From NCBI GenBank assembly GCA_011391695.1, contig JAABQB010000007.1, positions 1 to 64,000 on the forward strand: a stretch of DNA of 64,000 nucleotides, written 5' to 3'. The position numbers and the translations under genes were made by a program. The DNA is from Desulfobacteraceae bacterium (GTDB lineage Bacteria > Desulfobacterota > Desulfobacteria > Desulfobacterales > RPRI01). Within the stretch, counting starts at the first letter, position 1. Every line of letters begins with the position of its first letter. The notes below the pieces were generated by a model that was not told the origin of the DNA, made no database searches, and was given only the letters and a program-made list of their open reading frames with translations. Below are positions 9,763 through 19,745 of the stretch, one piece after another.

Positions 9763-10767
9763 GTGCGCTTACCAAGGTTTGATTATTTAGGACCCGATAC
9801 GCTTGACGAGGCGCTTGACCTTTTAGCCACCCACAGGGAGGAGGCAAAGATTCTTGCCGGGGGAACAGATCTTCTGGTCAGAATGAAAAAGGGACTTTTA
9901 ACCCCGAAGTTTCTCATCAGCCTCAAAGCCTTGAATGAATTGTCCTATATTAAAAAAGAAAATGATTGTATTAAAATCGGCGCCAGAACTTCCATTGCAG
10001 ATATCATTGCCTCGGATCTGATTCAAAAACAGGCCCGGGCGCTATCTCAGGCATGCGAAAAAATTGGCGCCGTCACCATCCAGCACTACCGCGGCACCAT
10101 TGGCGGAAACATCCTCCAGAATAACCGGTGCCATCACTACAACCAGTCCGATTTCCACAGGTCGGGCCGCCAGGCCTGCCACAAGGATGGTGGGAAAATC
10201 TGTTATGCAAGAGACGCGTCAGATCGGTGTAACTCCACCTGCCAGTCAGACGGCGCCACAGCCCTTATGGCTTTAGGAGCAAAAATAGTTCTTGCAAGCA
10301 AAGGCCATGAGAGAACTGTGGATCTGGCCAATTTTTATACCACTGACGGCATTATGCCCTTTGCAATTGAATCCTATGAACTTCTCAAGGAGATCATCGT
10401 CCCCGCAGAAGGAGGCTCAAGCGCGTATCAACGCCTGGCCTACCGGTCTGCCATTGATTACCCCATTGTCTGTGCGGGTGTCCTTTTAAAATTATCTGCT
10501 TCACAGAAAAATATAATAGATGACGCCAGGATCGTTGTCGGCGCCATGAGCAGGTCCCCTCTCTTCCTTGCCCGGGAAGCCTCTTCTTTAAAAGGAAAAA
10601 AACTTACCGATACAGAAGCCTTTAAAAAAGCTGCTGACGCATCAATGAACAGTGCAGCCGCTTTTGCAGTTCACAATGTGGGCGCCACCCTTGAATACAG
10701 GTGTGTCATGGTTTCTGAAATGGTGTTCCGGGCCCTTAAAAGTGCAGCACAGGATGCAAAAGCATAA
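9763..10767 (+). CDS. Aryl-CoA reductase-type FAD subunit with an extra [4Fe-4S] loop (HcrB-like, set 2)
   Basis: 334 aa; FAD motifs AGGTDLLVRMKKG and GTIGGNILQNNRC, followed by CHHYNQSDFHRSGRQACHKDGGKICYARDASDRC. Cys at residues 123, 139, 147 and 156. Confidence 0.9.
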   Translation: MRLPRFDYLGPDTLDEALDLLATHREEAKILAGGTDLLVRMKKGLLTPKFLISLKALNELSYIKKENDCIKIGARTSIADIIASDLIQKQARALSQACEKIGAVTIQHYRGTIGGNILQNNRCHHYNQSDFHRSGRQACHKDGGKICYARDASDRCNSTCQSDGATALMALGAKIVLASKGHERTVDLANFYTTDGIMPFAIESYELLKEIIVPAEGGSSAYQRLAYRSAIDYPIVCAGVLLKLSASQKNIIDDARIVVGAMSRSPLFLAREASSLKGKKLTDTEAFKKAADASMNSAAAFAVHNVGATLEYRCVMVSEMVFRALKSAAQDAKA

Positions 10768-10791
10768 CATGAGAAATAAGGAGTTTTAAAA

Positions 10792-11301
10792 ATGGATAAA
10801 ATAGACATCTCCTTGAATATAAATGATAAGCCCTTTGAGGTCCGGGTTGCCCCCAATGATACCCTTCTGGAAGTATTGCGGGACCAACTTGACCTGACCG
10901 GATCAAAAGAGAGCTGCGGTGAGGGCGTGTGCGGGTCCTGCACCGTCCACATGGACGACAAACCGGTCCGCTCCTGCCTGACCCTGGCCCTTGAAGCTCA
11001 GGGGTGTAATATCAAAACCGTTGAAGGCCTTGCCAATGGAGATGATCTGTCAGATCTTCAGCAGTCCTTTATTGATCACGGCGCTGTCCAATGCGGGTTC
11101 TGCACCCCCGGCATGCTCATGTCCGCGGATGCTCTGCTTAAAAGCAACCCCTCGCCCAATGAAGAAACTACCCGAAAAGCCCTTTCCGGTAACATCTGCA
11201 GGTGTACCGGATATGCAAAAATCGTTGAGGCGGTTTGCCATGCGGCCAATCCGCATGACCGTTGTCCGGATTGTAAAACCGATAATAATAGCGGGGAGTA
11301 A
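10792..11301 (+). CDS. Molybdenum hydroxylase/aryl-CoA reductase [2Fe-2S] subunit (HcrC/CoxS type, set 2)
   Basis: 169 aa; SCGEGVCGSCTV and CGFCTPGMLM...CRCTGY motifs. Confidence 0.94.
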   Translation: MDKIDISLNINDKPFEVRVAPNDTLLEVLRDQLDLTGSKESCGEGVCGSCTVHMDDKPVRSCLTLALEAQGCNIKTVEGLANGDDLSDLQQSFIDHGAVQCGFCTPGMLMSADALLKSNPSPNEETTRKALSGNICRCTGYAKIVEAVCHAANPHDRCPDCKTDNNSGE

Positions 11302-11304
11302 TAC

Positions 11305-13587
11305 ATGTCAGATTATACCATCATCGGAAAACGAATGCCCAGGGTTGATTCAAGGGCCAAGGTTATGGGAAAGGCAAAATTTACCGCTGACCTGAAACTG
11401 CCCGGCATGCTGGTGGGGAAAATAAAACGAAGCCCCTATGCCCATGCCCGCATCTTAAATATTGATACCTCAAAAGCCCTGGCACTTCCCGGCGTCAAGG
11501 CAATTGTCACTGGAAAAGATACTGAAGGCGTAAAATGGGGAGTATTTGCCTATACCCGCGATCAGCAGTTTATTCAAACGGAAAAGGCAAGATACATCGG
11601 TGATGAAGTGGCAGGCGTGGCTGCAGTTGATGAAGAGACCGCACTCAAAGCCCTTGATCTCATTAATGTGACTTACGAGGAACTGCCGGCCGTGTTTGAT
11701 CCCATGGCAGCCATGGCATCTCAGACCGAGCTCATCCATGAGGAATTTCCAAATAATATCAATATCCATGTCAATATTGATACGGGCCATGTGGATGAGA
11801 ACTTCGAAAAATCCTATTATATCAGAGAAGACACCTTTGTGGCCCCTGAAGAATCCTATTTCCAGGCCGAACCCTATGCAGTTTTGGCAAGATTTGATCA
11901 TGACGACTGCCTGGAGGTCTGGTGCCCCAATGGCGGCCCCCACATGAAATCCAAACCCCTTTCCAATTCCTTCAAGATTCCCCTTCACAAGGTAAAGATA
12001 AGGAAAATTGCCATTGGCGGTGCTTTTGGCGGACGGAGCGAGATCTGCCCGGCTGACTATATCTGTGCCCTTCTGGCCAAAAAAACCAATTGCCCTGTCA
12101 AGATTGTGTTTACAAGAGAAGAAAATACCATTGCCACCCGCCAGGGACATGCCATGATCACCACCCACAAAACCGGAGTGGACAAGGAAGGAAGAGTTCT
12201 TGCACGAGAAACCACCTGCTATATGGACGGTGGCGCCTATTCTTCCACAGGGCCCATTGCCACCAGCGTGCCCTTTCTTTCCATGGAACAGGCCTATCGG
12301 ATGGGAAGCGTTCGCTACAACGGGTACCGCGTTTATACCAACAAACCCATCCGGGGGATGATCCGGGTCCATGGACGGGGATTTGCCTGCGGGTTGGACA
12401 CACAATTAGACATGATAGCTGAACACCTGGGCATTGATCCTGTAGAAATGCGCCTGAGAAACTCCCGGCAGCCGGGGGAATATACCAGCACCAAATCCTA
12501 TGTCGATTCATGTGCCATGGATGAAACCATCCACAAGGCAGTTGAGGCTTCGGGCTGGAAAGAAAAATGGGGCAAACTCCCCCCCTTCCATGGCATCGGT
12601 ATAGGGACTAATTCTGTTCAGACAGGATTTCCCATGGGGATTCGCGGCGGTTCCCAATCCTTTATCAAATTCAATGAGGACGGAGAAGCAACTGTCATGT
12701 CCGGCGTTGTGGACAATGGCCAGGGAAATGACAACATGCTGGTCCAGATTGCGGCTGAAGAGCTGGGACTTTTGCCTGAAGATATCCATCTGGTGTCGGC
12801 CGACACCGAGACCACCTCTTCTGATCCAGGGTCCTATTCCCAGGTCTCAACTTTTGTGGGGGGGCATGCGGTCAAGATCGCGGCAGCAAACTGCCGGGAA
12901 AAACTCTTTGAGGTGGCTTCTAAAATATTAAAAGTTGATCCTGGAAATCTTGCAGCAAAAAACCGGATGATTTTTGTCAAAGACAACCCTGAAAAATGTG
13001 TTCCCATTAAAAAGGTCGTTCGCGTCAGTCTTTTGAACTTTAATTCCGTTAACGCGGAGGGTGGATACTGGCCGAAGGTGGATATGAAACGCGAATGGGT
13101 CTCCAACCCCTATGGTCAGATGTGTGAAGCTTTTTCATTCGGGACCACCATTGTCGAGGTCAAGGTGGACCCTGACACAGGACAGGTTGAGGTGCTCCAG
13201 GCCACTGCTGCCCAGGATGTGGGATATGCCTTGAATCCCCTGGTGTTAGAGGGCCAGTTTGAAGGCTCCGTTGCCATGGGCGGACAAGGCGGCATGCTCA
13301 CCGAATACCATGAGTGGAAGGATGGCAGATGCCTCAACCCCACCATGCTGGATTACAAACTGCCCCTGGCCTGTGACATGCCGAAAATTAAGAATATCAT
13401 TGTGGAGTCCCTTGACCCTAAAGGACCTTACGGGGCCAAAGAAGCCGGCATGTCAATCGCCATGTCCGCGGCTCAAGGCTACAGTGCGGCAGTCAGTAAT
13501 GCCATCGGCGTCCATATGGATTCTTTTCCCCTGACTCCTGACAAGATCCTTGCTGCCATTAAGAAGAAAAAATCGAAGGCTGATTGA
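11305..13587 (+). CDS. Molybdopterin-binding subunit (HcrA/CoxL type, set 2)
   Basis: 760 aa; GGAFGGRSEI, GVVDNGQGNDNM and YGAKEAGMS motifs. Confidence 0.92.
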   Translation: MSDYTIIGKRMPRVDSRAKVMGKAKFTADLKLPGMLVGKIKRSPYAHARILNIDTSKALALPGVKAIVTGKDTEGVKWGVFAYTRDQQFIQTEKARYIGDEVAGVAAVDEETALKALDLINVTYEELPAVFDPMAAMASQTELIHEEFPNNINIHVNIDTGHVDENFEKSYYIREDTFVAPEESYFQAEPYAVLARFDHDDCLEVWCPNGGPHMKSKPLSNSFKIPLHKVKIRKIAIGGAFGGRSEICPADYICALLAKKTNCPVKIVFTREENTIATRQGHAMITTHKTGVDKEGRVLARETTCYMDGGAYSSTGPIATSVPFLSMEQAYRMGSVRYNGYRVYTNKPIRGMIRVHGRGFACGLDTQLDMIAEHLGIDPVEMRLRNSRQPGEYTSTKSYVDSCAMDETIHKAVEASGWKEKWGKLPPFHGIGIGTNSVQTGFPMGIRGGSQSFIKFNEDGEATVMSGVVDNGQGNDNMLVQIAAEELGLLPEDIHLVSADTETTSSDPGSYSQVSTFVGGHAVKIAAANCREKLFEVASKILKVDPGNLAAKNRMIFVKDNPEKCVPIKKVVRVSLLNFNSVNAEGGYWPKVDMKREWVSNPYGQMCEAFSFGTTIVEVKVDPDTGQVEVLQATAAQDVGYALNPLVLEGQFEGSVAMGGQGGMLTEYHEWKDGRCLNPTMLDYKLPLACDMPKIKNIIVESLDPKGPYGAKEAGMSIAMSAAQGYSAAVSNAIGVHMDSFPLTPDKILAAIKKKKSKAD

Positions 13588-13752
13588 TCAAACCCGGGAT
13601 GGAATGAATGCATAAGCTCAGGGTTGAATATTCAGCAGGAACCGTTTTCGCCTACGACCTGACATGGATTGCCAGGGAGAAATCGTTGTTGCCCCGGTGC
13701 TTAAAATTTAACAGTTAAAAAACTTTTTAATATATTTAAAGGAGAGAAAAAC

Positions 13753-14901
13753 ATGCGTGCATTAATCATAGGCGGCGTCGGCGGTATGGGCCAGGGCGTT
13801 GCAAGGGACTTGATAAAACAGGAACAGGTTACATCCGTTATTTTAGCTGATCTGTATCCGGACCCGGAAAGACTGTCCGCAAAATTGCGCGAAAGTGAAA
13901 AAACAACCCTGATCAAAATGGATGTCAATGACCATGCCGCCATGGTCAAGGCCTTCAAGGAAGTCAATGTGGTCATCAACACAGCCGGGCCGTTTTATAA
14001 GACCGCCGTGCCGGTTGCCAGGGCAGCCGTGGCGGCAAAAGTCAATTACATTGATATCTGTGATGATTATGAGGGCACCCAGATTCTGTTTAACTCTGAA
14101 ATTGATAAAATGGCCAAAGAAGCAGGCATCACCGTTCTCACAGGAATGGGATCAGATCCCGGCACCAACAATGTTCTGGTTAAATGGTATGCAGACCGGC
14201 TGGACAGTGTTGACGAGATATATCTTTATTGGGTTGTCAGCATAGCCGAGCTTGCAGGGGCAGCATGGGACCACAGCCTTCATATGACCCTCGGGAAAAT
14301 CCCCCAATATATTGACGGAGAACTTGTCTATGTGGAAGGCGGAACAGAAGAGGTGGCAGAACAATTCCTTGAACCTCTTGGTACTTGCCATGTCCGTTAT
14401 GTGGGTCATCCCCAGCCTTTGACCCTCCCAAGATACATTAAAGGAATTAAAAATGTAATCATCAAGGGAGCCCTTATCCCCTTGTGGGTGGATGAACTGA
14501 TAAAAGAGCAGAAAGAAACTGGCCTTTTAAGTACAGACCCCATTGATATCAAAGGAACCCGCGTCACTCCCTATGACCTTGCCTTAAAACTTTGGGAGAC
14601 CATTCCCCAAGGAAGGGATAACGGTCCCCAGTCTTCCGGCCTCAAAGTCATTGTCAAAGGAAAAAAGGACGGCAAAAAAATCACCTACACCGCCGATATG
14701 GTGGGCAGGATGGCACCGGGAACAGGGCTTCCCGCCTCTATTGCATCGCTCATGATGGATGCAGGCGATGTGACCGTAAAAGGTGTGGTGGCACCGGAAG
14801 GCTGTATTGACCCTGATAAATTCCTTGGCGCATTCTTAAAGAGAGGTGCAAAGATTCACCAGACCAAAAAGATTTCGTCCATGTTTGAAGTGAACAAATG
14901 A
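13753..14901 (+). CDS. Saccharopine dehydrogenase-like NAD(P)-binding protein
   Basis: 382 aa; N-terminal Rossmann motif MRALIIGGVGGMGQGVARDL and NTAGPFYKTAVPVARAAVAAKVNYIDICDD. Confidence 0.85.
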   Translation: MRALIIGGVGGMGQGVARDLIKQEQVTSVILADLYPDPERLSAKLRESEKTTLIKMDVNDHAAMVKAFKEVNVVINTAGPFYKTAVPVARAAVAAKVNYIDICDDYEGTQILFNSEIDKMAKEAGITVLTGMGSDPGTNNVLVKWYADRLDSVDEIYLYWVVSIAELAGAAWDHSLHMTLGKIPQYIDGELVYVEGGTEEVAEQFLEPLGTCHVRYVGHPQPLTLPRYIKGIKNVIIKGALIPLWVDELIKEQKETGLLSTDPIDIKGTRVTPYDLALKLWETIPQGRDNGPQSSGLKVIVKGKKDGKKITYTADMVGRMAPGTGLPASIASLMMDAGDVTVKGVVAPEGCIDPDKFLGAFLKRGAKIHQTKKISSMFEVNK

Positions 14902-14917
14902 GGTAAGGAGGCATTCC

Positions 14918-16171
14918 ATGAAAGAGACTGAAAAATTGAATATTACGAAAAGCCTTCAACTTTTTGAAGAGGCGTTAACACTCGTCCCCGGTGGGGTCTT
15001 AGGCGCCAGAAAACCCACCGATTTTATTGTTGGAGAATACCCCATCTTTCTTGAAAGCGGGAAAGGCTGCCGCCTGACTGATGTGGACGGCAACGAATTC
15101 ATTGATTTTCTTTGCGGTTACGGTCCCATCATCCTGGGGTACCGTGAGACTGAAGTAGATGACGCGGTTTACCAACAGATAAAAGACAAGGGGTTCTGTT
15201 TTACCCTGACCCAAAAATACCAGAACCTTCTGTCGAAAAAACTTAAAACGCTCGTGCCCTGTTCTGAAATGAGCATTTTCCTGAAAACAGGTTCTGATGC
15301 CACCACCGCCAGTATAAGGATTGCAAGAGCCCATACCAATAAACTTAAAGTCATGCGCTGTGGTTACCATGGCTGGCATGACTGGTGTGTGGAGATGAAA
15401 GGCGGGATTCCATCCAAATTTTTTGAAGATGTTTTTGAATTCCAGTACAACAACCTGAAGCAACTTGAAGACCTCATGGCTGCCCATGGCAATGAAACCG
15501 CCGCCATCATCATGACACCCTTTGGTCATCCCAATCACCAGAAAATGCAGATTCCTGCGCCCGGGTTCCTTGAAGGGGTGAGAAAACTCGCCGACCAGTA
15601 CGGGACCGTCCTGATCTATGACGAAATTCGTACCGGCTTTCGGGTATCCATGGGCGCTGCCCAGAAATATTACGGCGTCACGCCGGACCTCACGGTCCTC
15701 GGAAAAGCCATTGCAAACGGATATCCCATCTCGGTCGTCACCGGGAAAAAAGAGATCATGATGGCAGCGGCCCAGAAACTCTTTATCTCTTCAACCTTTT
15801 TCCCCAACAGTGAGGCCTTTGTCGCAGCCCTTAAAACCATTGAAATCCTAGAACGGGACAAGGTGCTGGAAAATATCTGGGAAAAGGGGGAAGGATTTAT
15901 GAAAAGAATTCAGGTCCTGATTGACAAATATGATGTGGGGGCAGAACTCACCGGCATCCCGCCCATGTTCTACATCACCTTCAAGGCCGATGACACCGGC
16001 GCATACAAAGGCAAACGCAAGGATTTTTACACCCAGCTCATCCGGAAAGGATTCTTTTTCACCCCCTTTCATCATGCCTATATCAGTTATCGGCATACTG
16101 AAAAAGACCTGGATCTCACCCTGAACGCCATTGACGAATCTCTTGCCTTTATCAAGGGCAAATATAAATAA
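14918..16171 (+). CDS. Class III (glutamate-1-semialdehyde aminomutase-like) PLP aminotransferase
   Basis: 417 aa; FLKTGSDATTASIRIARAHT, LIYDEIRTGFRV and VLGKAIANGYPISVV (PLP Lys). Confidence 0.9.
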   Translation: MKETEKLNITKSLQLFEEALTLVPGGVLGARKPTDFIVGEYPIFLESGKGCRLTDVDGNEFIDFLCGYGPIILGYRETEVDDAVYQQIKDKGFCFTLTQKYQNLLSKKLKTLVPCSEMSIFLKTGSDATTASIRIARAHTNKLKVMRCGYHGWHDWCVEMKGGIPSKFFEDVFEFQYNNLKQLEDLMAAHGNETAAIIMTPFGHPNHQKMQIPAPGFLEGVRKLADQYGTVLIYDEIRTGFRVSMGAAQKYYGVTPDLTVLGKAIANGYPISVVTGKKEIMMAAAQKLFISSTFFPNSEAFVAALKTIEILERDKVLENIWEKGEGFMKRIQVLIDKYDVGAELTGIPPMFYITFKADDTGAYKGKRKDFYTQLIRKGFFFTPFHHAYISYRHTEKDLDLTLNAIDESLAFIKGKYK

Positions 16172-16205
16172 TCGGTAATATCCAAGTTGACCAAAATGAG
16201 AAAAA

Positions 16206-16787
16206 TTGATGCCGTTGTCCTTCAGATCTGAAAATCATGGAATCATCGCCTTCGGGTTTTTTAATATTGAGTCGGATATGCTGCTGCTTCAAAACCTTTT
16301 CTTTTTTGCGGACAGGTTCTGTGAATGGATGGGGGATCTGGCACAGGAAGAGGATACTGAATCCATAAAATATGAACCTCAAGTTTATGTAATTGAAAAT
16401 CCGGATGATATCGGGGATCTCATGGGTGCGATTCACGGGGTCAGGTTCAACGGGTTTATCGGCAGGCTCTACGGGCTTTTCCCTTTTCCTGAGGATCCGG
16501 AACGTTTTAAACAAAATACGGATGGCGTCAACACACAGGCAATTGTCAGAAAGGAAATCGAACCGTTTTCAACAATGAGCAATATGCCCATTCTGTTTCA
16601 CAAAGACCGTACGATTCATATCGGACCTTATCTGTTTGATTTGAGGGTGTTTCATGAATTGATCCGCTATGTATGGCAGGGAGGGTATCCGCGGTGGAAA
16701 AACGGGGTGAGGCCGTCTTATGTTATGAAAATGAAAGACAGGATAGAGAATAATTGCAACGACTTTTTTAAAGGAATATATTTATGA
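16206..16787 (+). CDS. Conserved-looking hypothetical protein
   Basis: 193-aa ORF with coherent composition downstream of the aminotransferase; no family recognised. Confidence 0.55.
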   Translation: MMPLSFRSENHGIIAFGFFNIESDMLLLQNLFFFADRFCEWMGDLAQEEDTESIKYEPQVYVIENPDDIGDLMGAIHGVRFNGFIGRLYGLFPFPEDPERFKQNTDGVNTQAIVRKEIEPFSTMSNMPILFHKDRTIHIGPYLFDLRVFHELIRYVWQGGYPRWKNGVRPSYVMKMKDRIENNCNDFFKGIYL

Positions 16788-16897
16788 CAATTACTATATG
16801 TGTCCTTATTTAAAAAGCTGGTTCAGACAGGTTCCGGAAAGTTCTTTCAGACAGAGGAGAACAGAATGTTTGATATTAACCAGAATATTTTCCTTGT

Positions 16898-17638
16898 CTA
16901 ACTTTGTGAGCCGTTTGATTCATTGTTGATGAAGCGGTCAGGAGTATTCATGAAGGTTTTATATATATGGTAATAGGTGGTATCTTTGTATTTTACGGGC
17001 GCGATCTTATGGTTGTCAAAGCTGTAGATCAAGGCATCCGGGCAGGCCAGCAGAAGGGGGGAATGGGTGGCAATGATGAACTGGGCATGGCCTCGTTGGG
17101 CGGTTTTGATCAGAAGATTGAGCAATTCGATCAAGGAAGAAGGCGACAGGGCGGTTTCCGGTTCATCAAGGAAGTATAACCCCTTGATGGTATAGCGGGA
17201 TTGGAAATATGACATGAGCGACTGGCCATGGGACTGGGCGATCAAGGATTTTCCCCCGAAATACTTGAGCATCCCTGCATCGCTGATGGCCCATTCTTCA
17301 AGGTTTTGGGCAAAATGGGAAAAGATCTGGGACCCGAAAAATGAACCGGGAACCGGTCCATTTTCCCATTCAACGGAAATGGTTTTATAAAGATCATTCT
17401 CATAGGGGTTGTGCTCATATCTCAAATTGAATTCGTTCTGCCAGATATGGATACCGCACCGGATGGCAAGAGCGTTCAGCAGGGTTGATTTGCCCGTACC
17501 ATTTTCACCAATGAAAAATGTAATGGGGGTTTTGAAAGAAACAGCCGTTGTCTGCCGGAACAGGTCCATGCTGAAGGGATAAAAATCCCGATCAGGAAAT
17601 TTTTCCGAATGAATGTGGACCTGCTTTAAAAAAATCAC
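16898..17638 (-). CDS. AAA/ABC-type ATPase (AAA_21-like)
   Basis: 246 aa; Walker A GENGTGKSTLL, Walker B GLYFLDEPETALSP, and FIIATHSPLLLA. Confidence 0.85.
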   Translation of the reverse strand: MIFLKQVHIHSEKFPDRDFYPFSMDLFRQTTAVSFKTPITFFIGENGTGKSTLLNALAIRCGIHIWQNEFNLRYEHNPYENDLYKTISVEWENGPVPGSFFGSQIFSHFAQNLEEWAISDAGMLKYFGGKSLIAQSHGQSLMSYFQSRYTIKGLYFLDEPETALSPSSLIELLNLLIKTAQRGHAQFIIATHSPLLLACPDALIYSFDNHKIAPVKYKDTTYYHIYKTFMNTPDRFINNESNGSQS

Positions 17639-17943
17639 TCTTTATTGTCCTTTCTTTCCTTAGCCTGTTCAATCAGGCCCATCAATGAAAATATTTTTGG
17701 TTTTACCGTACAAAGGAAGATTTTTTTAAAGTCCTCTTCCGTCAGTTTTTCCTTGAGATGGGCATGGACATCAAAATAAGAGAACCAGCAGTCAAGGGTT
17801 TTGAAACAGGGAAGACCTAAATTTTCAGAACGGCAATAGGCAAAATTGATCTGATGCCCGAGTCTCGGGCACCGGATGGTGAACTCATTTTCGGGAGGGG
17901 CAGCCTTCAGGGCATTGTTTTTTTGATCCATATCCGGATACAT
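17635..17943 (-). CDS. Hypothetical protein overlapping the ATPase gene by 4 bp
   Basis: ORF track gives 17635-17973 with a TTG start inside a hairpin; an ATG at 17943 is more likely. Cys-containing small protein coupled to the ATPase. Confidence 0.5.
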   Translation of the reverse strand: MYPDMDQKNNALKAAPPENEFTIRCPRLGHQINFAYCRSENLGLPCFKTLDCWFSYFDVHAHLKEKLTEEDFKKIFLCTVKPKIFSLMGLIEQAKERKDNKE

Positions 17944-17964
17944 TTCATGTGTGGAGCATTGATC

Positions 17965-18007
17965 GATCCGCAACCGTCATGAAAACCATCAAGGACGGTT
18001 GCGGATC
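17965..18007. terminator. Perfect 14-bp inverted repeat downstream of the trpB2-like gene
   Basis: GATCCGCAACCGTC (17965-17978) / GACGGTTGCGGATC (17994-18007), 15-nt loop, 13 bp past the minus-strand stop at 18021. Confidence 0.6.
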
Positions 18008-18020
18008 TGTTTTAGCGGGT

Positions 18021-19394
18021 TCAGGTTGCCTGTCTGGGTTTGGGTAATGATTCAAGATCTTTTAATGCTGCGTCAATCTGTGCCTGGGGCAGATCATGGT
18101 CAGACAACTTGCCTCCGAAATAAGATTCATAGGCTCCCATGTCCACAAGTCCGTGACCGCTCCAGTTAAAGAGGATGACTTTTTCCTTGCCTTCTTCTTT
18201 GGCTTTAAGGGCTTCCCTGATTGTCATGGCAACGGCATGGTTGCATTCAGGAGCACTGATAAATCCCTCGGACCGGGCAAAGGTAACACCTGCCTTAAAG
18301 GTTTCCATCTGATGGACAGATTCCGCCCGGATAATTTTATCCAGTATGAGCTGGCTGACAATGGGCGCCATGCCGTGATATCTCAGGCCGCCGGCATGGA
18401 TGGGGGCCGGCACAAAATTATGTCCCAGGGTATGCATGGGAAGCAGGGGTGTCATCTGGACCGTATCGCCAAAATCATAGGCAAAAGGCCCTCTTGTCAT
18501 GGTGGGGCAGGAAGTGGGTTCCACAGCGATAATATCAATATTTTTCCCGTTAATCTTATCTCTTGCAAAGGGCATGGCAAGGCCTGCAAAATTGCTGCCA
18601 CCGCCGGCACTGCCGATGATCACATCCGGGTAATCGCCGGCCATCTCCATCTGTTTGATGGCCTCAAGGCCGATGATGCTCTGATGGATCATGACATGAT
18701 TCAATACACTGCCCAGGGCGTACTTGGTGTCCTTATCGCCTACGGCCACTTCAACCGCTTCACTGATGGCCATGCCAAGGCTGCCAGGAGAATCGGGATC
18801 TTTTTCCAGGATGCTGCGGCCGGATTTTGTTTCATTACTCGGGCTTGCCGTACATTTGGCTCCCCAGGTTTCCATCATCAAGCGGCGGTAGGGTTTTTGG
18901 TTATAGGAAATCTTCACCATAAACACCTTGCATTCAATCCCGAAAAACGAACAGCACATGGCAAGAGCGCTGCCCCACTGGCCGGCTCCTGTTTCCGTCG
19001 TGATCCGTTTTGTTCCCGCCATCTTATTATAATAAGCCTGGGCAATGGCGGTGTTGGGCTTGTGACTTCCGGCAGGAGACACGCCCTCATTCTTATAATA
19101 GATTTTTGCAGGAGTACCCAGGGCTTTCTCAAGTTCGTACGCTCTGTATAGAGGAGAAGGCCGCCATATGGTATATTTGTCCAGAACTTCTTCCGGGATG
19201 TCAATCCATCTTTGGGTGCTCACTTCCTGCTCAATCAGGTTCATGGGGAAAATGGGGGCAAGATCTTCAGGTCCGCAGGGCTGTCCGGTTCCGGGGTGAA
19301 GTGGCGGTTCCATTGGGGTCGGCATATCTGCCATAATGTTGTACCATTTCCGAGGCATGTCTTCTTCTTTTAATACATACTTCTTAGCTCTCAT
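18021..19394 (-). CDS. TrpB-like pyridoxal-phosphate-dependent enzyme (TrpB2 type)
   Basis: 457 aa; GSHKPNTAIAQAYYNK (PLP Lys), TETGAGQWGSALA and GSAGGGSNFAGLA. Confidence 0.9.
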   Translation of the reverse strand: MRAKKYVLKEEDMPRKWYNIMADMPTPMEPPLHPGTGQPCGPEDLAPIFPMNLIEQEVSTQRWIDIPEEVLDKYTIWRPSPLYRAYELEKALGTPAKIYYKNEGVSPAGSHKPNTAIAQAYYNKMAGTKRITTETGAGQWGSALAMCCSFFGIECKVFMVKISYNQKPYRRLMMETWGAKCTASPSNETKSGRSILEKDPDSPGSLGMAISEAVEVAVGDKDTKYALGSVLNHVMIHQSIIGLEAIKQMEMAGDYPDVIIGSAGGGSNFAGLAMPFARDKINGKNIDIIAVEPTSCPTMTRGPFAYDFGDTVQMTPLLPMHTLGHNFVPAPIHAGGLRYHGMAPIVSQLILDKIIRAESVHQMETFKAGVTFARSEGFISAPECNHAVAMTIREALKAKEEGKEKVILFNWSGHGLVDMGAYESYFGGKLSDHDLPQAQIDAALKDLESLPKPRQAT

Positions 19395-19745
19395 GGGTCC
19401 TCCTTGTCATGGGTTAGAGTTATGGGTCAAAACTCACAGACTATTCCAATTAATAGTTATTAATGAGAATTCCATTTTGGGAATGGTGTGTATCGAAAAC
19501 TTATGGTTGTGTGCTAACATCTATCGTGAATGCTGTCAAGGACATTTGGGTGACGTGCAGGAATTACTGGACAGCCAGTTAAAAAGATGTATACTTTCCA
19601 GAAAAATTTAAAATTACACTACCGAACTGTAAAAGATCGGCACAATCAGAACCCTAATCCGAGCAGCAATGCTGCGAATTGAAAGAGGATCCGGAGAAAG
19701 GCCGGTTAAGTGCGTGCGGCCTTTGATCAGCGATTCAACTGACTC

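Noticed and set aside
11470-12405. 311-aa minus-strand ORF
   Set aside because: Antisense to the set-2 molybdopterin subunit.
18096-19151. 351-aa plus-strand ORF
   Set aside because: Antisense to the TrpB-like gene; His/Gly/Phe-rich nonsense composition.
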